Source of the DNA: Dipylidium caninum
Lineage: Eukaryota; Platyhelminthes; Cestoda; Cyclophyllidea; Dipylidiidae
Assembly: GCA_017562135.1 (NCBI GenBank)
Contig: QEYB01001427.1
Span: 124,001 to 188,000 of the forward strand
DNA length: 64,000 nucleotides
Direction of reading: 5' to 3'
Numbering within the stretch: the stretch's first letter is position 1; every line of letters starts with the position of its first letter. A program made the position numbers and the translations under genes. The notes beneath the pieces were generated by a model. That model searched no databases and had not been told where the DNA came from. It saw only the letters and a list, made by a program, of their open reading frames with translations. This document shows positions 13,701-25,700 of the stretch, one piece after another.

Positions 13701-16700
13701 CGCGGAAACGCGTCGGGGTTGGAGGGTTCTTTTCTCCCAGCATTAGAAGGTTCAACTCGGACTCATCGACGGCGTCCACTTTTCACTTCATCGCGAGTGC
13801 GCCAGACCCGAACCACAACCGGTTTCGGGGAGGTGCACACCGAGGTGTGAACAAAGAGAGCGACTGGGAGTAGGAGCGGGCTGTGATTAGAGGGAGACGT
13901 GTGCGCACTCGCCCCTGCGAGTCCGTAGTGGCCGCACACGGGACATTTCCCCCGGGCGGCAATAAATCATGGCCCCAACAGCAGGAGCCATCGTCTGGGT
14001 GGACGGCGGGGCGGCCGAGGGAGGCTGTTTTCGCGTCGTCCAGCACCCGCAGACTGCCCCAACAGGTGCTGGACGTATTGCGTCGGGGGCGGGGGAGGGC
14101 GGACGGGGTGGGGATGAGGTGGAGAACCTACCGACGAAAAAAGAACTTCGACCTCGGACTTGGCGGCTACGAGATTGGCTGGTACTCCTGAAGGCCTTTT
14201 CGAGGAGACTTCGTCCTCCTCGCCCTCATTCGCAAAGCAGCGGACGAAGGAGAGCTTCAGTTGGCTACGCCGTGTGACGACGAATTCCTCAGTCGAGGTG
14301 AAGTCGGCGTGGAGATGGTGAAAGCCAAAGAATTCACGCATAGACTCCAGCCGCATGCTCAAATCCCTGCGAATGCATTGCGGTCGGCCGATCTTCGGCT
14401 CGGTGGTGCGCAAAACCGTCACTTTCGCCCTCCGCTCCAATTTGCCTCGTTGCTCCGATTACGTGCCGCTTTGACCTCCCTCGGGAGCCAGTTTCGCTCC
14501 TGTTTCTCGTCGTCGCCATGACCGTGTGCGCCTCTTCGCTCCCGGTCCCGACGCGGGGAGGGTGGCGTCCGCCCTCCACGCTCAGACCGCCCCAACCACA
14601 TCTAACCACCGTGGCATTTGTGGCTTTTCTTCCTTTTTTGACCAGGAACACAGTCCGCCCGTGTTTGTCTCACATTTCGGAGTTTTACTGGAGGTGAAAG
14701 AAGCCAGACAGGAGTTCTCTCTGTCCTGAGAAATGTCGCCTTTTTCGTCCACTGGCTACGCGGAAAAAGCCGTGGACGAGAGCGAGAAGAAGACGAAAAC
14801 AACTGCCAGCGGCCCAGTGCAGCGTCCTCGCGCACTCGCTCGTTAGACCGACTGGGCAGTGGGGCTGAGGCGCCTGCCCAACTCACACCACAGTTTTCTT
14901 TTATCCCATGCCCCCAATCGAGCGGGAAAGCCGGGGGAGAGTGAGAAGCGTTAAATGCTTTTGGCCACATTTGAGTGAATGAGGCGCAGTCGAGCGACTG
15001 CCTGGAGCCTCTCCCAACCGCCCAGTTGTTTAAGGTGTCGCCTTACTTACCATGACCGAGGAGGAGGCGGTTTCGTCGAGGCTGTCAACTCTACGGCGGT
15101 GCCAATCCCCGCCGCCGTCGATTGGCCAATGCCCGAGAGAAGGGAGGCGTCTAATGGAGTCGGCCAAGTCGTGGGAGAAGGGGAAGCGGCGAGGCGTGGG
15201 AAGGCGGCCAGACGACACTGTGGGGAGGCACACAACTCCGGGCGGGAAAACAATGCCTCAGCCAAGCGGAGCGAGGAATTTTCCGGAGACCGCCTCGATC
15301 GCCCAAGGCTGTACTGCCATGGCTCGCCTCCCCCACTGGGGATATGACAAATGTCGGCCTGTGGAGGTCGAAGACAAGTGAGCAGAGCGTCAGGGCATCA
15401 AAGGAAAGTGGGCATTAAAAGCGCAGTAGGTGGGCGGAGTAGGGCTGCGCGTGCTCTGCCAACCTCCACCCACCGGCCTCTCTCATGTGGCCATTACACC
15501 GGTCGCATGAGCAGCTTTTTGCTGTTGGCACCTCAGTCCGGGCGGCCGTTGCCAGCAGAACGCAGCGCTTGTTTTCGAGCCTCAATGGCGCGTCTTAAAA
15601 AATCCGCGGCTTCAACTCTCGTCGCCGAGGAAAAGGCGGCATGGATGCGATGGGAAGACGACCGCAGTGCAGTCTTAGTGCGGCGCTTTCTCGGTCCGCC
15701 GGCAGACCACGGACTGGGGACGGGGGATGGCCACATCTCCGGTCATTGGGGGCCTCTGCCTCTCGCCTCGCCTCCTCGCCCCCAGCAGAAGGGTCCCCGG
15801 GTATGTCAGGCAAAGGAGACCGAGTCGCCATTCGTTTGTGGTCTTGACAGGCTGCGTTGCAGCACTTCGCCCCGCTGGGCATCCAACTGAGCCCGTGGAC
15901 GGCGGGAGGTGGAGGACGGCGCTGGCCAGTGCTTCTGTTCCATCCCCAAACTATAAATAGACGCCGTCCTAACAGTCCATTAATAATTACCAAGCTGCAT
16001 GCTTCAAGGGGTAGCGACACTGAGGCCACTAATCACGCCCCTCGCACGCCAACTGCCCCCCTGCTAACGACGACGCTCCGACGCCGTTTGCTACCGGTTG
16101 GCATTTTGACAGCTGCTGCCATCCGTGTGGCTCGCTTGGCCCCGCGGCGGGTGAATAACCGACTCAATCTGTTCCTCTCTTGGGTCCCCAGGGTCACCAT
16201 CCTCGGTTTGCGGACGGACAAGATGTACACCTTCTCGTTCCGCTCCTGCCTCCAGCCGGACCTCATTCCCGCGTCGTGTGATCTCAAAGCAACGCATCTC
16301 ACGATCCGACAGGGACAGTGTAAGTACCTCGCGTCTCTCTCGCTGTCTAACCGTGGGACTCGACTCCGTGTCCCACACCTCTGCAGTGTCCCTCAACCAC
16401 GTCCGAGTGGGAACTTCAAACAGAGGCGAAACCCTTCCGGACTGGGGGTGGAGGGGGGGAGAGGGAGGACTTCGCCTCCACCGATGGGACCGGGCGGGGA
16501 GGGAGGAGTTTGGGCCGAGGGATGCTATCGGAGCTGTTCCCGTGGATGAGGAGCTCTGCTGAGTCACGCAATCACTCCGTTTCATCCTCTCCGCCCCCCG
16601 CCCCGCCCCCCATAAATCGCCCCACCAACCCGCGCTAATTGGGTTATGTTGTGCTACCGCTGAGGTGGGTGTGGACGAGGACAGACTGCAGGTGGGGACA

Positions 16701-19700
16701 TCTCGGGCGGGCGGGCGGCGGGCGGGCGGGGGGGGCAGGGGGGAATGAAAACAACACTCGCTCCTGATGGTATCATTTTATTAGAATTTACGAGTGGAGC
16801 ACTTGAGACCGGCGAGAGGCGCTGGTCACTGCTCCCTGCGAAGTTGTAGCAATTTCGCTCACAACGACGTACGAGGCGTCTACTCTCAAGTGTCAATTTC
16901 GGCGGCAGAGGGACGAAGGGACGTGAACAGGGAGGCACACGGAGAATACGAAGACCGTCAGACGAATTGATATCTCCGGAGGCGAGTGAAGGCATTGAAG
17001 AGGGGTCGCACGACCGCACCACCCTCCCCGCCGCTCCCCCTCGACCGCCATGAACCCCCCGGCTGTGACAACGTCTTCTATGGCTCTGATTTGGCAGAGA
17101 GAACCGCTGACGTATGCTACTGCTTAAGTCACGCAGTGAATTGCCTTTGTTATTCGCAAAAGACGCGGCTTTCAAAAGCCGCGTCTTTTGCGAGGTGGAT
17201 GGAAGAGGCGCGGAAACCCCCCGGGAAGGGGAGCTACGGGGTGGCAATTTAGCCCACGGAGAGCATATTTTTTGCCCTCACACCGCTTGTCGTAGTTACA
17301 TTTGCCTAAAAGCATCATTAGAGCGAGGTGCTTCATGCTCCTGGGCGAAACCATAAATTGCGGCGTTTTGAAGAAAAAAAAATGCGCACGGAGCCTTTCG
17401 AGCGACTGAAGACGGTAGAATAAATATCGGCGTCTTGGTATCGTTCGCCCCCGGCGGTGCTCCCCCACGCCATGGCATTGACACGTCGGTGAGCCAAGGG
17501 GCGCGGGATTTGACAGGGCGGTGAGGCGGTACACCCGCAGGTCCATTTGAATTACCAGTCGTCGTTCTCCGTGACGAATGCCCGGGACTCGCGGCAAGCA
17601 AAGAGTCCGCTCAGCCGAGCATCCGCGCAGATGAAATGCACCTACGCGCGCAGAAAATTCGGCATTTCCACTTCTCCCCACGCCTCACGCGCTCGGCGAA
17701 GTCCTTTGACCCCACCGACTTAGCCTTTGCTCTGCGGATGCTTCGAAGGCGTCGAGGAGGTTCGGGGCGGGGGGCGAGGCGAGGAGGCGCTGGTTAAGTG
17801 GCTACACTGCCAAAATGATAATGCTATTTGCATTCTACCAAGATCCCACGAAAAAGGCTCCGCTACAAAGAGTCGCTGCGCGGCAGAATACAACAGCCAC
17901 AGAGGAAGACGACGTAAGTCCTGTAGTGACCGTCTTCCATGTCCTTCTGGGAGTTGCCATCTTCGTCTCCATGACTCTCCTCTTCGTCTTCGGAGCCTTA
18001 CTTCTTCACCGGTAAGTTGACGGGTGTTTGAAAACTCCACACCGGTGCTTTCTCCATAGTTCAAAACACCGTGCTACCGATAAATGTCGAGCATTTTAGT
18101 TGTTTTGCGTATGTCCCGCTTGAACTCCTGGTGGTTTACTGCTTGATTCAAGTTTTAAAGGGTTTGCGCGCATCTGCGTCACAAATGCGTGACATTCCAG
18201 CGGCATAACAGTCGGTAACCGTTTATGTAGAATTAACTGAGCCCTTCGATGAATAGTTGGCATGTCTACCCCATAATTTGGAACGTAAGAATCATTTTAC
18301 GGTAATCATGACATGCTACTCAAAAGGGTACTTTAGTAGTACTTTTCTGTTAATAAAAAACGCAGTTTTCTGAGCCTCATATAACACAAATGTTGGTATA
18401 ACATCGAACTACTTAGTGGCAACTCTTTGGCGGGAAAGTAGATGATGATAAAAGGATAATGGGCGCTTTCCAGGTCTAAGCTCTTCTTCAATGAGTCGGT
18501 GAAAGGAAGTCGTCCAGAAGCGCTTCGTTGCCGATGGGGCCTTGAACCCACGGTCCTCAGGCCTAAGAACTCACTTCCGAAGGCAGCAGACTTGAAAGGA
18601 AACCCCCATGATCATTTGCGTCCCAGCGACGTGCCATTCGTTTCCACGTTCCACCTGTTGACCAAAACGGCCGACCACTCATGCGATCCCGAATCCGCTG
18701 TCAGAGCTCGCGGATTGAAAGGAAGTCCTGCTGACAAAATACCGTTGGATTTGATTCAACGGATACCGGAACATCAAGAACTTTACCTACAACAGCGAAG
18801 AAGTCACATCTTCCACGTCGATCGGCGCATTTCTCCGTCGGCGCTTCGTCCGAGGCGATTTCGTTGTAGACGAGGAGTCTCCATTCGCGCACGCCTAACA
18901 GAGTTGTCGGTGATTTCTGATAGCCAATCGTAGACTACCGTTACAGTTTCCCTGAGAAAATGTCGTTACTCCCCTTTCGCACACTTTTATTGCCCGACTT
19001 TGACACTAAGACGGACATTACCGAGCTAATTGCCATTTAAATGGTCCACGATTGAGTGCGTGGCCGGTCGCCCCCATAAAAGGCGGAGCATCGGGCGAAC
19101 GACACTTTTACCGCTGGGGCGTCACAAATAGGTGACGTTTTACGGCCACCGGATGAGCAGTTAGCTTTACCGACCCGGCAACATGCGTTGTCCGCGCCTT
19201 CCTCGTGGTGACGGCGTAAATGTCCGAGCCGACGGCGGACGGCTGCAAACCGCGGGCGCCCGGAGGCGGTGATCTTGGCCGGCCGCTGAGTCGCGGGAGT
19301 TTGCGTCCACGAATGAAAATTCCCAGCGTCGGGGCGCCCTCCGCTCGTCTCCCCCCTCCCCTTTACCTGACCGCCTCCACGCAATTGGTTAAAGCAGTCC
19401 GTTCTGTGCCTGGGCGAGAAAGTTGGCAACTGATGACGCTACTTCCTGCCCTCTTCACATCTTTCCACTGGCACCACACGCTAACCGGCCCACGCGGTGG
19501 TCCCACTTGCTCCCACCCGCCTTCCACGGGTCCAGGAAACTGACGGAGGGTCGCTAACTGACCCGCAAGGGCCACGTCTCCCCTCCTCCTCCTCCTCCTC
19601 CTCCTAAGGCTTGTCCAGCTCTGCTAAAGTTGTCCATTCGAACTGGCCAGTTCTTGCGACCTTGCGGGGACGGCACTGAGGAACGGAAGGAGAACCTCAA

Positions 19701-22700
19701 GCTGCCGAGGCGGTGCTCATGTGGACGTCGGAGACACGCGCCTTCCCAGGAGTTTCATTTCAATAGCAGATCAGCTAAATGTAAATGCAATTGGAGGGGA
19801 GTCGGCACACCGAAGATGAGGTTTTTCTCAGCTCAAAAGTGGATGCTTTTCCGGACATCCGCGAGACGAGACATCCGCCGCGGCTCCTCGCCATTCGACA
19901 TTCGCCAACTCGCCTCCTCATGCCCACCACGAGGCAGCATTAATCTTTCGGTGTCTCGGCTAATCCGAGCGAGTTGATGGCAGTAGCGCATGCCGAGAGC
20001 CAAGTCGTGGAACAACTGTTTACACTTATCAGATTGGCGTGAATAACTGGAGGAGGACGAAAAAACCCGCCCGCTGATAGTCGAAAAGCCGTCTAAAAAC
20101 GGTGGCGCGTCGGCTTGATAAGACTGGACGGTTCTTTTGCAGCGCCGCTACTGATTGGGGAAAGGAACCTTTTAAGGAGTGCTAAACACCCACTCGTCCG
20201 CCTCCTCCGCCTTCACCTTCCTGTCGAAGTGTGCTTTGACGGCGAGGGAGGTGCATCGTTGTCAGGACCCGAGGCGGCTGGGGACGTCGGGGGACAACTG
20301 GGGCAGAAGGGGCGCAGGAAACTGTTCCCCGACGAAGTGGTGGCCGGCGATGCAGACGCGCAGTCCACGAAGGCCGAGGAGTCACTAGTCAACCGGAGAT
20401 TTGACGCCTCAGTCGAGGGCTCCGCTTGCCTCGTCGAGTGCACCATCTCTTGTGGCGGCGAGGCCTTGTTTCCTCTTTTGTGGCGTTCCTTCGGTCTTCT
20501 CGACAGGCCACAGCCCATTCGCCACTCCAAAGGGGGTTAACAGAGCCTTGAGGGGGCGGCGGCGTCGGTGGAGCACCAGATGCCTGACGCAATCGCCGAG
20601 CAGCGGACAGGACTCGGACATTTGTCCTCCGCTGGAAACGGTCGAGAGATGCTCCTCCGCCCACGCCTGACGAGATGTAGGAACGGGCCGAATTCGGGGT
20701 GGCAACGTCCGTACGCAGGGACTACGCAAGGCACAACTGTTTCCGACTATCAGCGCCGGCTTTGGGGGGTTGAAGGGATTCGCGAGCGAATGTGTTGGCC
20801 GAAAAAAACGTGGCATGTTGTGGGAGGAGGGGCGAGGGCGGCGAAGGGCTTGACGGACAGGCGGTTTCATCCACCTGGGGCCCAGTAAAGTGCAGCCTTG
20901 CAGGCAGGTTTTCGCCCATCCTGACGCAACGGACTGTTCGGCTGCCTGCGCTCCGACTCGGAGGCTGTGGAGCTGACGGTGGGGCGAAAAGAGACGGTCG
21001 GAAAGCACACCCAACGAATTCCTAAAAGAGTGGGATGGGGAAAGTTCCTGCCTACCACTCGTGCCTGTTCAGTCTTCCGCGCTCCAGAAGGGGGGGGGGA
21101 TGCGAGCGGAGATGCCGCCAACACAGTCGAACGGCTCCTCCTCCTCCTCCTCCTTTCATGGCATCTCGGAGATTTTGAACCCAAAACTCACATTACAACT
21201 TCACTCTACTCAGTCGTCCCAACTTTTGCATTTTTCTTCAACGAGTCTTGAAATCTTACTAGTGGAGACTGCGTCGAGTTGAGAATAATCTCGTGCGCTT
21301 CCGGCCCGACTGCGCCGTGGTTGGACGACCGGAGAATGTCAAATCATTGACCTTGAAGCAGTGAGACTGGCGGAGAATCAGCCTCCGCGAGGCCCTCGCG
21401 GGTGCGAGTCGCCTCCCCGTGTTAGAAAGTCACGTCCACTTCCTACGAGGAGGCATTTTCCCGCAGTCCGCGTCGACTTCTGTCCGCCGGGAGCACGCCA
21501 GATCTACTCTTCACCCAAGCCACTAGTGGATCCGTCGGCCCGGAGGAGTCGGGAAGCTCTCGGGCCACATCTCGGTTTTGTTCCCAATCCTGACGCTCTT
21601 GGCGAGACCCGCGCACGTCCGAGGCCAGAGGCTGCGTGGACTGCAGGGCCCCTTGAACAGCTCCACACGACTTCACTTCGAGATGTTGACAATTATAAAA
21701 GTGTGCTTGAAAGACTGTCCACCGTGCCTTTTTGAGGAGTCCCAAGTGCCCCGATGACGAAGACACCGTCTCCTCGGGTCATCCGCGGCAAAAGCGTCAA
21801 TTCAGATAGACTTTCTTCGCCTTTTTCCCCTCCTAAAATTTAACTTGCAATGGTATTCTCCTCCTAAGGGCAGAGTTAAAGGCACTGAATCCAGGAGAGG
21901 AAGGACTGCCTTCTCCGACTTCACGATTCTGAGCATTTTTATTTCCTGACTCTCAAATTTGCCTCTCCTCCGTCGTAGGTACTACCGACTGCGACCTCGC
22001 AAGCGGCTCTACGGAGCGGTCAACACTACCGGGCAGACAGGTGAGGCCCACGTCCCTCCCCGTTTGACCCGGGTGGTGGGGGGGGGGGGGGAGGGAGCGA
22101 GGAGGAGGCAGAGTGGGAGGGACGACGGGACCCCTTTCTCCCTCCTCTGCATCACTAAGGCCTGTCAGCTCTAAGTGGCCTCCTCATCGGATGCGTCGGA
22201 CTCGTCATCCCGTGGCTCCGCGGTTGCCCCCCTGCTGCGGGGCCTCGGGTCCGCGGGAGGGGGGGGTGGAAAAGCCATTCAGTTGCCTTCTGAGAAGCTG
22301 TAAAGTCGCCCGTTTCCTGAAGGACACAAAAATACACATGAAAAACTGGCTTACTTGAGGATATGCACGCGTGTGTGTGCTTCTCGATTTATCCCCACAA
22401 CGGCAAAAACACTGAGCGCGGTTGGAGGATTTTCTGACTACTTTTTTCCCCCTAAATTTAGTGGGCGAAGTAAATCTCATGGCAACGGAGTACCGGAATA
22501 TGCTCTTTCAGGCCGGCCAACGGGGATGCCACCACTTGGCCACACTGGACCTCAGTGCGGTGGAAGTCGCCAAGCCTCTGGGCAAGTGTACGTTCCTTCC
22601 CCCCCCCCCGCGCCCCCGCGCCCCGCGCCCCCGTCCACTCCACCTCGCCCTGAGCCCTTCGGCGCTTCTCCAACGCCCCCACAACGCCGGCCGCGGCGAA

Positions 22701-25700
22701 ATGGCAGGTCCCGACAATCCGATTAGCGGTGCGCACGGTGGCTGGCCGGAACGGAGTCATTCTGGTCCGGCGCAGTTCAGTCGGCCTTCGCGCTCTCCTC
22801 TCATTTCGGCACTCGCCGAGTTAGGACGGTTCAAGGCCAGGCAGCACTGCGACAACGTAAATGCGGAGAAATGTCCATAAAACGTCTCTTGAATAGACTG
22901 CATTAGCCGTGCGGAGTGGAGTCGAGGGTGAATCTGTGTTTTTGTCAGTGGACGTGGCCTCGGAGCGCAAAACCCCCCAAGCGGGAGGAAAGATCCACCG
23001 CCGTGCGAGGCAGGAGCAGTCGCAATTCATATTATCTTGTCCGGGGCGAAGTTGTCCTCTCCTCCCCGAACTGTTTCGGCTTCCAATGTTCTCGGTGGGG
23101 GAGACGACGACGGAGGAGTGAAGAGGCGCTCAAACACCTCTCGCGGCGTGGGAAAATTTGCGCGGACCAGGCGTCGCTGAACAGCCGTGTGCTCGGACGA
23201 TCGGTGAAGGAGGCAGCCTCTCCGACGGAGCGCTTCCTCCCCGCGATGATCATCTCGTTCGCCAACGGGAGGCGACGCTTCGGACGGTGTCTTTGTGTCC
23301 TCAGCGCTTCTCGGCTGGAGCGTCGGCACCCTCGCGGCCACCCACCCGCCGTCACTTCTCCGCCCCCCTCAGCAAATTCGCCTTCCTCGCTGTCAATAAG
23401 GAATTTGGCGAATGCGTGACGTGGATTGAAACTTTGGCCCCTCGAAGGTGCAGCGTTTCACCACCGTTCACTGCCACGCGTTGCCACGCCAATTTTCTCC
23501 CTCGGGACTTATTTAAATGACCTCAGTCGGCTCCCCACTTGTCAGAAAGGAGTCTCTCTTGTTCGCTCCTGACGCCAAAAGAGCCCCGGAACCTGGTTCA
23601 GGCTGAGGGATGGAAATCGTGGAACCTTGCCTCGGTTGTCAGGGGGGATTGCGCCTCTTTTCGGTTGTCAGGGGGGATTGCGCCTCTTTTCTGGCAGAAA
23701 GGGGCTTCTAACCCGCTGCGCTTCCTTCCTCCTAAGGTCGTCATGGAGAGATGTTCTTGGGACTGCTGAAGTCCTTGCCGCCCCTCGAGAACAATGCCCT
23801 GCATTCAAGGAAAGTTTTTCTACATCCTGTGGGACCCAGAGCCGCTCTGGAGGCGGCTGACATTGCCGCGAGTATCAGACACCCGCGACTCCTCGTCTGC
23901 CATGGCATCTTGAAGGCTGTTCAGCCGCACCTTCTGGTCTACGAGTTTATGGCACTGGGACGACTCGATCGCTTCTTGATTTCGGTGAGTCTCCCACCAG
24001 CGACGTGGCAGACACGCTTCTCATGTCGTGGCGAGTCAACACTCCCTTCACGATGCGGCAGGAGTTCGAGGGCTCTGCTCTGGGGCCTACTTTCTGATCG
24101 GAAGGGCCGTCAACCCCCTCCTATCCCGCCACCTCTGCCCCTCCAGCCTGTGGACGCCGGGTTAACCAGGCTGAGGAGGAGACGGTGCGGGACCAGATTG
24201 TCTCCGAAACATTTTGGTCTTCCAATCTCGCATTCTAAACATTTTACTCCTTTTCATACTTCAACGAGTGGCGAATAATTACTTTCATAGCAGCAGGACA
24301 CTCTCCGTCACGCATTTGTGACGACAAGCAGGAGACGAGTTGTAGCTGCCTTGTCGTTGTTAGCGTCAAAGAACACAAAATGCATGAACCTAAGGGCCAC
24401 TCTTAACCTCCTCTAGAGCCCGGCAGCGGTGACCCGGGCTGTGTGACCCCGCATGCTCTAAATTTGGTCACGTCTTTCACCACCGGTGCCAATGAAAGTG
24501 CCCCTGAGCAGTCGCTAAGATGTCACCCCCCTTTGCCTTAATTGCTGTTTAACGCGCCACCTTCATGACTTCTCATCTCCTGTCAGCCACCCCGACTTTA
24601 GCTGGATGTGGGGAACACATTTTTTGATCTCTGAACGGCGAAGAGAAAATCTGTTTGTCCAACCGTTTTGCGCGCGTTCTAGTGCATTGGGGCGGTTTCC
24701 CTATGTCACTTGCCTGTCTCTCCAGTGTCCCCTGTATGCACGTAAAGGCACCAACCCCCCTACTGACGCAGTTCATGACAAGTGGAGTGCCTCTTCCCGG
24801 CTAACTAAAGGCCTATTCACAATGCACGAGAAGTAAAGGTGTTCCAGGCTACTTAAATCGCCAGACGATTTATCAGTAGCAAGTTCAAACAAATGTTGAG
24901 ATGGATTTTTAGACAGAAGTGTATCAGCATACAATTTCATTCTCCTATAACTTTGAAGGCGATAAGTAGGAACTGCGAACTTTTGTGTCCTCTCCCATCT
25001 CTCTGATCCCTTTTTAAGGTTTTTTCTCCTAAATTTTTTTGACGGCTTAAGGAAATAGGCCGATTCGAGGAGGACGACGAGTGCGGAAAGGGCTGCGCCC
25101 AGTCTCGTCGTCCGCTACTCTTCACCAAGACTATATTCCAGATGCTTCATCAAATCGCCTCTGCCTTCTCCTTCCTCGTCTCCTTGTCCATCGACAATTT
25201 GGTAGGTTCCAGGTCATCCCCTTTCGGTGATTTACTGTCGGGATGGAGGAGAGCACAGTCTCTCGAATCCTCTCCGTCCTGCCTCCCTTCCTCCCCGTCC
25301 CCTGTCCTCCTCCGGAAAGCCCGTAACCACATTCACTGCCATCCAACGCAAAGTGTGAGATGCGGTGGGACCTCCACCTGTTGCTCTGAGCAGGCGACAG
25401 TCGTTCAAATGTCCCCTTGGTGTTCGCGGAAGGATTAATTGGCCAGTCGGAGCTCGTATAGCCTGTCTGTCTTAGGTGACGCGCCCCTTCGGACGGCAGT
25501 TCTGGTGTCCCCCCTTAATCCGTAGAGGCAAAACGCGACTCGTGTTCATCCATTCCTCGTGTCATCCAGTCGTCAGTTCGACTTGTCCCAAGGTGGATTC
25601 GTCGTCGTCGCCGGGCCAAAGTGCTCTCCCGATGTTTCGCGTCTCCCCCGTCACCCTATTCCAGGCTCACTTGTGTGGCCTTCGAGGCTGGCGTTAATGT

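Noticed and set aside
25476..25525. In one frame this reads GDAPLRTAVLVS, resembling HRDLRAANILV of a kinase catalytic loop
   Set aside because: A stop follows at once, the phase requires a weak donor, and the exon at 26150 gives a gap-free alignment through the same motif with canonical splice sites.
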